A stretch of 64,000 bases of DNA, from NCBI GenBank assembly GCA_963281255.1, contig OY725489.1, forward strand, positions 3,906,001-3,970,000. Direction: 5' to 3'. The translations under genes and the position numbers were made by a program. Shown piece after piece: positions 29,865-41,643 of this stretch. The notes beneath the pieces were generated by a model. The model worked only from the letters and a program-made list of their open reading frames with translations, was not told where the DNA came from and searched no databases. Positions within the stretch are counted from its first letter, which is position 1; every line of letters starts with the position of its first letter. The stretch is from Aphrocallistes beatrix. Taxonomy: Eukaryota > Porifera > Hexactinellida > Sceptrulophora > Aphrocallistidae.

Positions 29865-32052
29865 GCATATCCTGCGATTTCTGTGTTGATCAGCAAACCT
29901 ATCCACGACTACTTCCAATGGAAGAGTAGCAGTAATATCGCTCTCTATAGACAACATGGCTAAATTATTTAGCCGTAATTGGCTCATGGTTGAGCGCAGA
30001 TATGTCTTCGTTCATTTGAGAGAAGAAAAAGAACGTTCACAAGCTGCACTACTAACAGCTATTGTTAACGCTATGTCCAGTAATTGTAACAACTCTGGAA
30101 ACGCTGCCTTTAATGGTCTTAGTTTCTCAATAACATCATGAATATCTACCATGTGTTCATTTCTCAGAACTTTCTTTGCCTGCATCAACTCAATTTGTAC
30201 ATCTGCCTCTGAAACTTTGTAATTTACAAGCATAGGCTTGATCGTGGTAAAGTCAAGAAATCCCTAGACTTGGGTGAGCAAGCTGAAATTCCTTTCATGC
30301 ACAACTTTGATTCATTATTAAAACGCTTGTTCAGTTCATGTATCATACAATCAACTTTCCGATAATAGATTGTAACGCAGTATTGATCCTCAGTTGTAAG
30401 CTCTTCTCGATGTCCAACAGTGGTAGTGACTAATGCATCACACAGTTTAGCTGGTAATTTGTGCCTTCTTTTTCGTGGTAACCTGCTAATTTCGATATCG
30501 TGATCATCTGCAAACATCAGAGCTTCATTACAAATTTCTTTCCACTGTTTCTCTGATCTGTAAGTCTGAAGACTTTCAATAGTTGCATCAATTAATGACA
30601 TTGTAGCACTAAAATCAAGGTCAGGATCCTGAAGTGACTTTGACAAACCGTTCGTCAAACTGAAAAGATGGTTAAACATCACTAAACACAACACGAATTT
30701 GTATTCAGATATCTGAAGAAGAAGTCCTTTTGCCTCAATTGCTCGATCTCGCTGTATACCATCAGAGCAGATACTTTAAATCGCGCCTGGACACCTGAAC
30801 ACCTGCCGCTCATAACAGATGCTCCGTCGTAGCACTGGCATACACAGTTTTCGTGAAATAGGTTGCAGCTTTGAATCACATTACAAATAAATATACTTAT
30901 AGAGTGATTCTGCATCCAATTGTTCAGCAAAAGTATACCCAACGAATCTCTCATAAACGCTGCCATTGTTAATATAGCGTAAGACAATTGAAAGTTGCTC
31001 CTTCCGACTGATGTCTTTGGTTTCATCTGCGAGCAACGAGTAAATACCAGCCTTTTGGACCTCATTAGATATAGTCTGCAAAACCATATCGCCCATTACA
31101 CCCAATAGCTCGTTTTGAATTTCAGGTGAAGTGTACTTTGAATTATGTGGCCCTTCCTTGATACGTTTCCTCACTATCTGATCATGATTACTAATAAAAG
31201 TCAGCAACGATCGAAAATTTCCAGGATTCAAAGGCTCTTCAGTCTCATCATGTCCCCTTAGTGCTATATCTTGCTTGCCTTGCGCATAGAAGGATGATCT
31301 CCAAATGGTTTTGATATAGTGGCGATTTTCCTTTATCACGTTCATTCCAATTTTGTCTAGACTTGAGATTTATTGCTGTTCCACGCTGAAGGTTGAGCTT
31401 GTATTCTTCCCAAGTATGGACAGCTTCTACATGTGCCATACTCTTTCTGTGCTCAATGAATCTTCCATTTTGACCAGTAGCATGTTTCTAGTCCCTAAAA
31501 CCAATTTTCGTGAAAGGTGCATCTGGCCGATTCAAGCGACTGGAAAACCACCGACAAGGAAAGCAATAGGCTGCATCTCGGTTAACAGAATATTCAAGCC
31601 AATTGTGGGTCATATACCAATCTGGATTAAATGAGCGGAGCTTTTCTCCAAACTTATTTGTAGATAATTTAATACGAGGTTGCTTCGGGACATCAGTTAA
31701 GTACAGCGCAATATCTACAGTGATATAGTATAGTATTAGAAATATAAAGAGGCATATAATAATGTTTTCTATATAATATCTCACCTTGACAATCCTCAGT
31801 TGTAATTGTGGGGATAATGCCACTCTCCAACCTCTGCTCTGCACTACTCGATGTTGTTGAATCTTGTAACTGTGCTTGAATGTTCACACATTCTTCATCA
31901 CTGGATGAGGTCATTTCAGCTTGGTCAACTCGTAGTTGGGACTCAGTCAACTGAATTTCTCTCTCTAGTGTGCTTGAGCTTTCCTTATTCTCATTACCCT
32001 TGGGTAGAGGCTCTGTACTCCATAAACTAGTCAAGGTAATTCTCTTGGCCAT
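29865..32052 (-). pseudogene. hAT transposase with one intron, decayed
   Basis: Exon 1 (from ATG at 32050-32052) gives MAKRITLTSLW and an acidic serine/threonine-rich leader to EDCQ. A 70-bp intron (31784-31715, GTGAGA...CTGTAG) splices to DIALYLTDVPKQPRIKLSTN, restoring a TTF-type zinc-finger region (YSVNRDAAYCFPCRWF). Downstream frames give the RNase-H-like core (IYSLLADETKDISRKEQLSI with the first D; CQCYDGASVMSG with the second) and the C-terminal dimerisation block (LDIALTIAVSSAACERSF with the E). After a stop near 30012 a neighbouring frame continues TKTYLRSTMSQLRLNNLAML to about 29870. Breaks between frames lie near 31480-31440, 31350, 30890, 30690, 30240 and 30012. Non-functional as it stands. 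Confidence 0.85.
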
Positions 32053-32179
32053 TTAGGTGATTTGATTATTGACTAATATAAGTTGTGATGGAATTGAATT
32101 AGCAAAAAACACACTATATTTTATACCTTTTAAAATCCAACTATGATGTAGTAAAACGCTTACATCAATTACAATCCCA

Positions 32180-32357
32180 TTGTGTAATTTCTTAGACCAT
32201 AATTTCCCAATTGTGTAATTTCTTAGACCATAATTCCAATATTGTGTAATTTCTTAGACCATTATTCCAATATTGTGTAATTTCTTAGACCATAATTCCC
32301 ATATTGTGTAATTTCTTAGACCATAATTTCCCAATTGTGTAATTTCTTAGACCATGA
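32180..32357. repeat. Tandem repeat, ~31-bp unit, 6 copies
   Basis: Units of TTGTGTAATTTCTTAGACCA plus AATTCCCAAT-like filler. It lies inside the hAT element just upstream of its transposase gene. Confidence 0.95.
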
Positions 32358-32933
32358 ATTCCACATTTTGGCAAGTATTCGACAATTATTTAGAACAATA
32401 ATAGACCAGTAAAGTAGCGGTATCCATTAGAAAAGAATAGGTTTGCACGTCCTTGTTCTAACTATTTCAGTAGGGCCCCGGCCCCACATGATTGAAATAC
32501 TGAGAGGGTAGACCCCTCCCTAAGTGCGACAAGCGGGGCCTCGGCTGCGCTAACCGGGGCCTGGCCCCGCCTGCCCCCCCTAGCTACGCCACTGATTGGC
32601 GACTATACTATTGTATAGTCGGCAAACTAAAAATACGACTAACAGTCTCTCAGTGACAATGTTTTTGCACTTATTTGGCTAAATATTCAATCTGTGGATT
32701 AGAATACTTGAATATTAAGGCGCCAGCCGCCAGGGAAAGATCTTATAAGCTATAGAAGGGTCTGGGATAATTACTTATCAACCCGGGGCAGGGGCCCCGA
32801 AGTCATTATAACCCACGGGCCCCTTGATGCCTAGTTGCGCCACTGAGAATACCACCACAATTCACTATAATGATCAAAGATTCAAAGCGGAAATAGTAGA
32901 GGTTACTACTTAATGATTAAGGTCAGTTGACCA

Positions 32934-33134
32934 TAGGTGCCGAAAGTGGGGGGTCAGGGGGGGTTTGACCCTCCCTGATTTTTTGTCAGGGGGGTATACC
33001 CCCCAGGTTAGGGAGAGTACAAGGGAGACGTTCAAGTAAGATTTGACCACACAAGGTTTTTTTCAGAGATGTAATTACCCCAGCCAACCCAGCCTAGCCG
33101 CACTACACCCCCCTGACTCAAGGGAGTTTTGGTG
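32934..33134. mobile_element. Probable GC-rich hAT-like MITE
   Basis: CATAGGTGCCGAAAGT at the left and AGTTTTGGTGCCCCTG at the right are inverted; the inside has runs of G and C (TCAGGGGGG, ATACCCCCCAGG). The target duplication is not certain. Confidence 0.45.
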
Positions 33135-33377
33135 CCCCTGAGTTGGCTATGGTCGACAAACAATATCGACAGACAAAAGGCTTCTTGTTATTGACTGAGA
33201 CTCGTAATAAATAATTATTGTTAGATTTTGCCTGAAACAGTGAGATTTTTTGCGTTTGTTGGAGGCATACATAAAACCGTGAGAGTATCGTGAGATTTGG
33301 GGGAGCTGTCGTGAGACCGTGAGATTTTGCTCAAAAACATGAGACACACGACGAAATCGTGAGACTTGAGAGGCCTG

Positions 33378-34490
33378 TCCTTTTAATTTCCTTACAGCTC
33401 CAGTTTCGATTTTATTTGTCGCAATCCTAGATGCACTTTCATAAATTCCACAACGGTCTTACATACGCGTATGTATCAGTAAATTAATGGTTCAGTAAAC
33501 AAACATAAGTTCTTATGGAGGTATGCTTCAAAGATTGATTTACGAGAAGTTCCATAGTTCCATATCCTACGTGGCAGTATTTGTAATTGTAAAATTGGTC
33601 AATGATGAAATTAGTTTGATTACTAAACTTATTAAAATTTATATGTCACTGAATTCTTATACATTTTAAAACATAGTATATTAAATCCATTGACAGACGT
33701 ACGATGATCCACATTCATTAAAGTTTGTGGATTGATAGTGCTTGTAACTTTCAATTGAGATTCTGGACTTTCCATTTAGCATATTTTGGTGAAAGTTTTT
33801 GAAATCCTAGTGTTATTTATCGTTGGAAAATAATTTCATAAAGTGGCATAATGATGTTCCCAATCAATGGTTGTCATGACACATTCAAAGTCCATTTGAT
33901 GTTTTCATCTATTTCGTTGTTGTTTCAGAATTAGTTTTGGGGTCATTTTTGACCCCACCCAGTCAAGAGCAAAGTCTTGCTAAAATTAAAACCGAACCAT
34001 TTGAATAGTTATGTTTACTTTACATTGTTAGTTATTAGGTTTCATCCTAATTTGATCTAAGCATAATACTAGGGATTGTCTATGAGTTTGATTAGTATAT
34101 TCTGCTATGACCAATAACATAACGAAAGACAGAATTTGGGTGTGCAGATCCCACAAAATGGTAGGAGGGGGCTTCTTTCAATGGAAATCGAATAAATAAA
34201 CTTAAAATGCATAGAGTACAAGTAAAATGTTTGCGCATGGACACTCCCAGTCCACTACTCTACCTCACAGGCTACATTAAAATCCGAATCCATTTAACAT
34301 TTCCTTACAGCTCCATTTTCGATTATTTGCCTCATTCCTAGATGCACTTTCATAAATTCCATTACCGTCTTACATACGCGTATGTATCAATAAATTAATG
34401 GTTTAGTAAACAAACATAGGTTCTTATGGAAGTATGCTTCAAAGATTGATTTACGAGAAGTTCCACATTTTCCATATCCTGCATGGCATT
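33378..34490. repeat. Element with ~195-bp direct terminal repeats (TRIM-like fossil)
   Basis: Two direct copies of a terminal unit (33378-33575 and 34293-34490; both with TTTCCTTACAGCTCCA, CTTTCATAAATTCCA, GGTATGCTTCAAAGATTGAT or its near match) flank about 715 bp without coding capacity. A second copy of the inner part and right unit lies at 19930-20720. Direct ends and no protein suggest a miniature LTR-type relic, but no primer-binding site was established. Terminal units differ at roughly a tenth of positions, so it is old. Confidence 0.5.
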
Positions 34491-34614
34491 CTATTTGTAA
34501 CAAGCGTGCTTTGCTTGCTTGCACTGCCTGATTCCCAACTATGGTTGGAGAAGAAAAATTAGACATTTTGCTTGTAAACAATTAAAAGCAAGTATATCGC
34601 AAATTTTTTGATTT

Positions 34615-35005
34615 CTTTACTTTATGAACCTATTGTAGGCAAAAACAAACAAAATATTTTTCACGGACCCTCGAAACCACAATATTTGGAACCTACACCC
34701 TTGAAAATCTCAAATGGCCCGTTGAAAATTTCTCTCAAGCTTAATTTTGAAATGTTTACTTTATGAACATACATGTATGTAAACGAATTAAAGAATTCAT
34801 TATAGACACACGACAACAAAATTTTCGAAATCTAAACCCTCAAAAACCCTACATGACCAATTGAAAGCTAGTATCTTGCTTAATTTTGAATTTGTTTACT
34901 TTATTTACATATTGTAAACAAAAACAAAAAAATATTTATCATAGCACCCGAAAACACAATTTCGAAATCTACACCCTCGAAAAAACCTATATAAATGGTT
35001 GAAAC
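34615..35005. repeat. Imperfect tandem repeat, ~140-bp unit, 3 copies
   Basis: Each unit contains TTTACTTTATGAACATA, AACAAAATTTTCG or similar, ACACCCTCGAAAA and GTTGAAA. A single diverged unit reappears at about 44530-44600. Function unknown. Confidence 0.7.
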
Positions 35006-35674
35006 CTAATCTCTGTGATTTTTAAAAAATTCCTCCAAAGTGTGAAAGTATGCATACAAAATTGTGGAAATATGAACCTAATACATATTGTGATGATCCG
35101 TTCCGCGTTCCTCCGGCCCCCCAGATTCTCAAAACCCTCCTTTCTCCGACCTTCCTCCGCTTTTCCTCTGATTTCCCTCCACCTGGTTCCCATCTCCGGC
35201 CTCCCGGGGGGCCGGGAAGAGGAACAATTGGAGTTGATTGAGGAATTGGCAGGTGCTAGAAACTTGAAAATTGGCATGTAGGTATGTACCTATTGATATA
35301 TCTACAAGGGAGTTAAAGTGGCTAAGGAAAATCTTCACACCTTCCCTAAAAAAGGTGACAAAATGTTTATCATTACATATGACGAGACTAATATAGATAT
35401 TCAGACATCCAATTAATTACCAGAATTATACCATTAAATATGACGAGACTAATCAATAGTTTCATAGAGACACATTATTGAAAAATAGACAGACAATTGA
35501 TATTTTTCAATGCATACTTAATAGGCTGAAAAATGATTAGTCAAGTCAAGCCCATCAATTATCTGCATTCTGTAATTGTATAATAAGAATTTAATAAATA
35601 ACTTCATTTCCCGCTCCTTAATATTAAAACTTTCAACTTTCACGTGACTATTGTTTTTTGTTTTAAGATTGAAT

Positions 35675-36825
35675 ATGCCCCGTCTATCGAAACGCGGTCC
35701 CTCTTGCAATCGTCGTTTTGACAACGATGCCGAGAGGAAGAAATACGCACAGCTGAAGGTTACTTCAGACGTAGCAGAAGCCCGTCTTCAGCGCCAAGTC
35801 GAGTACCAGGCGCACTTACGAGAACCAGAGTTCTCAAGAAAAGGCTGAGCGCCGACAGCGACAGCAACAGTATCAAACTGTCCACATTTCGGACCAAAGT
35901 TCTCAGGAACGGGTTGTCCGCCTCGAGCGACAGCAGCACTATCAAACTGCTCACTTCAAAAAGCAAAGCTCCCAGGAGCGTACTGCCCGTCTAGAGCGTC
36001 AGTTCAAATATCAGGCGGCTCATTACAAAGGTCAAAGCTCTCAGGAGCGAATTGTCCGTCTGTCTTATCAGAGAAATGACCAATTCTCCAAGAATAAAGG
36101 TAAACGTAATTTTACTTTTCTGAATGTTGTGCGTTCTATTCCGGTAACTGAAATTCCTGATTGTATAATCGAGGAATATTCAGCTGGCGCAATGGAATTT
36201 TTATGTCCCCTTTGTGGAGTCAAGTTTTGGGAGAGTGAAAAGCTCTCTACGAGTACTAAGGGTAACTTCAAGTTGGGAAAGTAATAATTCCCGATTTAAG
36301 TTCTCCACCTGAATTTCTGATGCATCTCCTGACTGCTACTGACAGTCGGGGGAAGGCATTCAGAGAGCACATTCGTACTTACAACTCTGCTCTAGCGTTC
36401 GCTTCGCTCGGAGTCAACCTCGACAAAGAGCTAGCTATCGCTAGATGCGTAGTATACACATTCCGTATCCATGGTGTTGTGCATCATTATATCGGGCAGC
36501 TAATTCCTCGACCAGGAGAAGCTCCCTCATTTGCTCAAATTTATATCCATTACGGTACTCCTGAGGGAGAACTAGAGAACTGGCAGTGGCACCTAGGAGA
36601 TGCGAATCTCCCCGAGTTGTGTTTACTGCAGGACATGCTCCATGAGGTGAATCCCTATGTCACTTACTTCAGACATAGGATTGAGATGATGCGAGACCAG
36701 GGAGGGTCTGACGAAAGAATGACCATCAGGGCTGATGGTGCGCCAGATCCCAGCCGAGATAGCCAGGAGACGGCTACTCTGAAGACGTGGCTACCAGAGA
36801 TATAGTGCTGTATGCACGTACAGGG
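35675..36825 (+). pseudogene. Helentron RepHel, N-terminal part
   Basis: The start MPRLSKRGPSCNRR at 35675 leads into four imperfect repeats of SSQERxxRLERQ-type sequence (about 35820-36060, helical, Q/R-rich). A zinc-ribbon-like FLCPLCGVKFWESEK follows near 36185, which is the usual Helitron N-terminal cysteine pair. The frame at 36320-36805 holds the conserved Helitron-like N domain start (FREHIRTYNSALAFASLGVN, HGVVHHYIGQLIPRPGEAPS, FAQIYIHYGTPEGELENW). Frames change near 35845 and 36283. The gene is then interrupted by family C at 36874. Confidence 0.8.
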
Positions 36826-36873
36826 GGTTTAAAATGTATTACGGAAACCAACTGTGCTTACGATTCCCTACAT

Positions 36874-37457
36874 TATTAGTGCAGCTCCTATTATAGGAGA
36901 TGCCCTTATGGCATGGATGGCGTTCTACGTCAGTCCATCCGTCAGTACGCTGCGATTGCTGCGATTGCTCAGTGCGATTACAGTGCGATTGCTACCAAAT
37001 TTGGTATGTAGAATCCATCTATAGTGGAGATGTGCACCTGAAATTATTTTCGCGAAATCTCACCATTTCCAGTTTTGGCAGGTATATATGCATATTATCA
37101 CTCCTTTTACCAATAACCTATATTTGAAGGTATAATTGAGATCTCAACAGTTAATATAGGGTAGTCCACTATGTAGAATCCGAATTTTCCACTTTCGAAA
37201 TAATAATGTGAATATTTGAGGTGTGAACGACATATATAAATATATATATATTTTCACACCTTTTACAAAATTTTGCAATTTAAGATAGAAACGAGTTCTC
37301 AACAGTTAATATTGGGCAATCCACTATGTAGAATCAGATTTTCGCATTTAGAATGCTCTAGTATGCATAATGCAAGTGTATCAATGTGAATTTTGGGTTT
37401 TGATACCTTGTGTAGTGTTTTCCTGGAGCTGCACTATCGGTCTGTCGACCGACATTT
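36874..37457 (+). repeat. Family C copy inserted in the Helentron
   Basis: Complete, 584 bp, same ends and inner landmarks as 28919-29484, which it resembles closely. It interrupts the Rep-coding region, so it moved after the Helentron settled. Confidence 0.8.
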
Positions 37458-38596
37458 TGTATTGTTTCCTTCAGGGGATAATGGCTGGCACCTGAATATT
37501 CCTCACAGCCGGGGAAAAGGTAGGGTTACCGAGATGGAGTTCTACTCCTACCGCCTCATGACGAGGAGTGCAGTGAGCTACCTACATCTCAGCGGTAGAC
37601 TGTTCCACCTGTACATAGTGGACATGTTCGCTAAAGTTGAGCAGCAGAGGCTGAACTATATAAAGCTGAACCAGCAAAAGATCAGAGTGGATCTCTACAG
37701 AGGTCTAGCTGATGCTGTCTCTGCTGGAGACACAAATCCTACAGAGGTTGGACGGAGGGTCATACTTCCATCTTCCTTCACTGGCAGTCCTCGACAAATG
37801 TTCGAACTCTATCAGGACAGCATGTCTATCGTAAGGAAGTACGGTAAACCTGATTTGTTTATTACATTTACATGTAACCCGAAATGGGAAGAGATTTCTT
37901 ATGTTAAATCAGAAAGCGACTGATCGTCCGGATTTAACTGTAAGTGTTTAGAATGAAATTACGAGAACTGCTTAATGACATCTGCCATAAGCACGTTCTA
38001 GGGAGGCCTTTGGCGCACGTCTACACGATTGAAATCCAAAAACGTGGCCTCTTTCACGCAAATATCCTGATCATTCTATCTGATCAGGATAAGCCTAGAG
38101 AACCTTCTGAATACGATAAGATAGTATGTGCTGAGATTCCTGACCAGAATCTTAACCCTAGAATTTATCAAATCGTAAAATACTGCATGATCCATAGTCC
38201 ATTCGGGGCAGTAAGGAAACATGCTGCTTGCATGCGCGATGGTAAATGCAGTAAAAAGTACCCAAAGGCATTTTCTGAATTTACCACAACAGGTAATGAC
38301 AGTTATCCTTTGTATAGACGTCGAAATAACGGTCGTACTATTATTGTAAATGGGGGATTCATCTCGACAATCGATCGGTTGTTCCATACAATCCTTATTT
38401 ACTTTTGAAATTCAACGCTCATATCAATGTTGAGATCTGCTCTACCGTTAGTGCTGTTAAGTACCTGTACAAGTACGTGTATAAGGGTCATGACAGGGCT
38501 ATCGTTGAGTTTCGCCTCGGTGATGGTAGTGAAGGTAGCAGGACAAAGGAAGTTGAGATAGTCAACTATCTCGAAGCTCGCTGTTTCTGCTGCTGA
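37458..38596 (+). pseudogene. Helentron Rep (HUH endonuclease) region
   Basis: The frame to 37921 is the Helitron_like_N domain (RGKGRVTEMEFYSYRLMTR, LFHLYIVDMFAKVEQQRLNY, ILPSSFTGSPRQMFELYQDS, PDLFITFTCNPKWEEI). The Rep nuclease follows at 37944: YTIEIQKRGLFHANILIIL is the HUH motif, but the second histidine is asparagine here (H-A-N). Then IHSPFG and DGKCSKKYPKAF are typical. At 38450-38500 VKYLYKYVYKGHDRA is the two-tyrosine motif. Rep would nick DNA for rolling-circle transposition. There are frame changes near 37915-37960 and 38360, so the gene is dead. Confidence 0.87.
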
Positions 38597-39375
38597 ACCT
38601 TGCTATCGACTGTTTGCGTACGCACTTCATGCTAACCTACCACATGTCATGAGGTTAGCTCTGCATCTAGAGAACCACCAGTCTGTCGTATTTACTGAGG
38701 ATTCCGACTTGGAAGACGTTCTTGGTAGGCAGAGACATACCACGCTTATTAGGTGATTTGTGGCGAACCAAAAATACCGTACTGCTCGCCAGCTTACCTA
38801 CACTAATTTCCCTGAAGAATTTGTGTGGGATAAATCTAAACGCGAATGGAAAGAACGCGTAAGGGACATGGCAACATGATAGGTCGTGTTTATTCAGCCC
38901 ACCCGGGGGAGGGGGAGCGTTTCTTCTTGAGAATGCTCCTGAACCATGTTACAGGGTGTACCTGTTACCAGGATATCCGCACTCTCCCTGATGGCACCGT
39001 CTTCCCTACCTTCAACGAGGCATGTCGTAGACGAGGCCTGTTGGAAGATGATCAGCAATCTGATGATTGTCTGACTGAGGCTGCTATCTGTGCTATGGCG
39101 GGAGAGCTGCGTCAGGTATTCGTCACCATTCTTCTGTTCAATGAGCCGTGTGACCCACTAACTCTGGGATAAGCATAAGGCGTCTCTAGCAGAGAATTTT
39201 CTAATTCATGCTAGAAAATTTGCTCCCAATGTTGAATTGGATGCGCACATCTTGAACAGTGCTTTGTTAGATTTAGAGAATCGACTTGAAAAGCATGGGA
39301 AGTCTCTATATGCCTATTCCTACTTAGTCTAGGAGTCCGTATGATCAACCCCGTATCATTCAGGATGAACTTGAT
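38597..39375 (+). pseudogene. Helentron linker between Rep and helicase
   Basis: Broken frames with conserved Helitron text: SVSAAEPCYRLFAY-like residues, then FVWDKSKREWKERV, IGRVYSAHPGEGERFFLRML, LLNHVTGCTCYQDIRTLPDG and TFNEACRRRGLLEDDQ (38810-39060). This is the segment that joins Rep and helicase in RepHel proteins. Several stops and shifts. Confidence 0.8.
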
Positions 39376-39381
39376 TATAAT

Positions 39382-40947
39382 GTGAATGAGCTTACCATAA
39401 TCGCAGACACTAATGTACCCTTACTGAATCCTGATCAGCTAGGTATATATGACTGTATTATGGAAGCTATTGATAATCCTAATGCTGAATATAAAGCTTT
39501 TTTTATGGATGGTCCCGGTGGGACTGGCAAAACATCTTTGTACAACACATTGCTAGCCAAGATTCGCTCACGTGGTGAAATTGCACTAGCAATGGCTTCA
39601 TCTGGATTAGCAGCTCTCCTTCTTCAAGGCGGGAGAACTATTCATTCTAGACTAAAAGTGCCCATCACTTTAAACGAACTGTCAGTTTGTAATATTTCCA
39701 AACAGAGTAGTTTAGCAAAACTCATACAAATTGCTAAGCTATTAGTTTGGGATGAAGCTCCTATGGTACATCGGCATGCTGCTGAATGTATAGATCGGAC
39801 ATTGAGAGATCTTTGCTCCAGTGATCTACCATTCGTTGGCAAGGTCGTTTTATTTGGAGGTGACTTCCGTCAAATCCTGCCCATCATTAGGCATGGATCG
39901 AGGGCTGAAGTAGTATCATCCTGTCTTAATAGATCACCGCTTTGGCGCCATGTCAAAGTGATGAAATTGACCATTAATATGCGTCTACAGACAGAATTCT
40001 CACAGAATTTTGACGAGGTGAGTGACTTCTCTGACTTTATTCTGAAGGTAGGAGAAGGCACTGAGCCTATCAATGACGAGTCTATTGCAGACTTAGCTAC
40101 TGCTACATTTGGTAACATTCAGGATCACTACAATGATCGTGATTACATCACACCACGAATAATGATGTCTCCTAAAAACGAGACAGCTGACGCGATCAAT
40201 GCATATGTCATGGATCAGCTTCCTGGGGAAGCAAATGTATTATTGAGTGCAGATTCGGTGGATGTAAGTCAGGCAGCTATGTATCCCACCGAATATCTGA
40301 ACTCCATCACGCCTACTAGCCTGCCTCCACACCGGCTCTACCTTAAGGAGTATGCGTCAATAATTCTTTTACGCAGTCTAGATCCCACACAAGGGATGTG
40401 CAATGGCACTCGGTTGTCAGTATGAGCATTCTTAAACCACGTTATTGATGCTGAAATTGCCACAGGAATCCATCGTGGTAAGCGAGTGTTCATACCTCGC
40501 ATTATAATGTCTCCCTCTGAGTCAGATTTCCCGTTTGTCCTCAAACGGAAGCAGTTTCTTATTCGGCCTGCCTTTTACATAACCATAAACAAAGGGCAAG
40601 GTCAGAGTCTGGAATCAGTTGGTATATCCCTACCATCCCCTGATGCCATATTCAGTCATTGGCAATTATATGTTGCTCTGAGTCGAGTCAAACACCCAAA
40701 AGGATTGAAAGTAATGGTTTGTGGATCAAGCCATTCCAATTCCGGGGGTGTTTGGATTCGTAATGTGGTCTATCGCGAGGTATTCCAAAACCATTTGGGA
40801 AATATTTATCCTCCGTCAATTCACGACAGTATGGATATTTCCCAAATGGATATTTTATTGAGTGATATTACCTCCTCTACTCCACGAGGGTTGGAAATTC
40901 TCTCAGGTCATGACATAGGAAGTGATTTAAATTCCAGTCAGAGTTAA
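39382..40947 (+). pseudogene. Helentron PIF1-type DNA helicase region, one stop
   Basis: One frame from 39382 to 40947, interrupted only by TGA at 40423-40425. Motifs in order: Walker A GPGGTGKTSL (residues 44-53), motif Ia with MASSGLAALLL, Walker B LLVWDEAPM, motif III VLFGGDFRQILPI, motif IV region LTINMRLQ, then after the stop FLIRPAFYITINKGQGQSLE (motif V) and WQLYVALSRVKHPKGL (motif VI). This superfamily-1B helicase would unwind the displaced strand during rolling-circle movement. It is the best preserved part of RepHel here. Confidence 0.92.
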
Positions 40948-41007
40948 ATCCATATTGAAACTACAGTAATTCCTCTAGGATGTACTGTCAACCAGTTTTC
41001 ATTCCTC

Positions 41008-41643
41008 ATGCGTACTCATTTAGCAATGAGTATAAACATGGAAAATGAAAATATTTTGCCTTATCAAAACACGAGTTGTAATATTGCTGATATCCATCTA
41101 AGTAGATATTACGCATCGCTAGAAATACGTCTATTACGTATGTTTGGGCACGCTTTCAATCTGTGTCCGGTCATTGGAGACGGTAATTGTCTTTACCGTG
41201 CATTGTCTCATATTATCTTTGGTACTGAGATCTGTTACAATGAATTAAAATACAATTTGATTCGTACATTTCGTAACAGTCCTAGACACACTCTAAATGT
41301 ATTGTACATGTCAGGCAGTACGAGTGAAGATGAATTGAATGAACACTTCGACCTCATCCACGCTGTTAATGAATGGGGTACTAATGTGGAACTAACTATT
41401 TTGAGTGCTTTAGCTCAAATAGATGTTTTAGTGATCAATGTCACTCATGAAGATCACCTGCAGTGGAGAGTGGACGATATCTTTTCACATGCCAACCTGA
41501 ACGCTCCGCCTTCAGTATGTAACCCTGTCTTTAATGGTCAGAGGTTAGGTGTAGTATTACACCGGATTCACAATAGCTCACTGAGCTATCATTTTGATCC
41601 ATACTACTTTTTGGCTCCTGGCCGACGCGTTCTTCATTTATGA
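41008..41643 (+). CDS. Helentron-associated OTU cysteine protease
   Basis: An open frame of 211 codons directly downstream of the helicase. The catalytic motif GDGNCLYRALSHIIFG carries D58, G59, N60 and C61. WGTNVELTILSALAQIDVLV (about 123-142) and the C-terminal HFDPYYF with H195 complete the OTU fold, a papain-like deubiquitinase domain. Helentrons of animals commonly carry such a domain at or after the helicase C-terminus; why is unknown. No stop or shift is visible inside. It is separated from the helicase frame by a stop at 40945-40947 and 60 bp, so it may be a separate gene or a domain cut off from RepHel by the stop. Confidence 0.85.
   Translation: MRTHLAMSINMENENILPYQNTSCNIADIHLSRYYASLEIRLLRMFGHAFNLCPVIGDGNCLYRALSHIIFGTEICYNELKYNLIRTFRNSPRHTLNVLYMSGSTSEDELNEHFDLIHAVNEWGTNVELTILSALAQIDVLVINVTHEDHLQWRVDDIFSHANLNAPPSVCNPVFNGQRLGVVLHRIHNSSLSYHFDPYYFLAPGRRVLHL

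Larger units (their letters stand above)
29675..32594 (-). mobile_element. hAT element (ZMYM/52-kDa-repressor type)
   Basis: The left end CAGTGGCGGAGCCAGA and the right end (complement of CTAGCTACGCCACTG) are inverted repeats of a common animal hAT type, enclosing one minus-strand transposase gene. The 8 bp outside do not match (ATCAACCT and ATTGGCGA), so one end may be misplaced; another end-like CTAGTTGCGCCACTG lies at 32831-32845. The region 32460-32590 is GC-rich with repeated GGGGCC words. Confidence 0.75.

Noticed and set aside
32595-32845. Alternative right end of the 29.7-kb hAT at 32845
   Set aside because: CTAGTTGCGCCACTG also fits as an end, but neither position gives a matching 8-bp duplication; the nearer end was kept as the simpler reading.
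35015-35281. Overlapping 60-96-codon frames over the pyrimidine-rich block
   Set aside because: Composition-driven open frames on both strands, with no recognisable domain, upstream of the Helentron.
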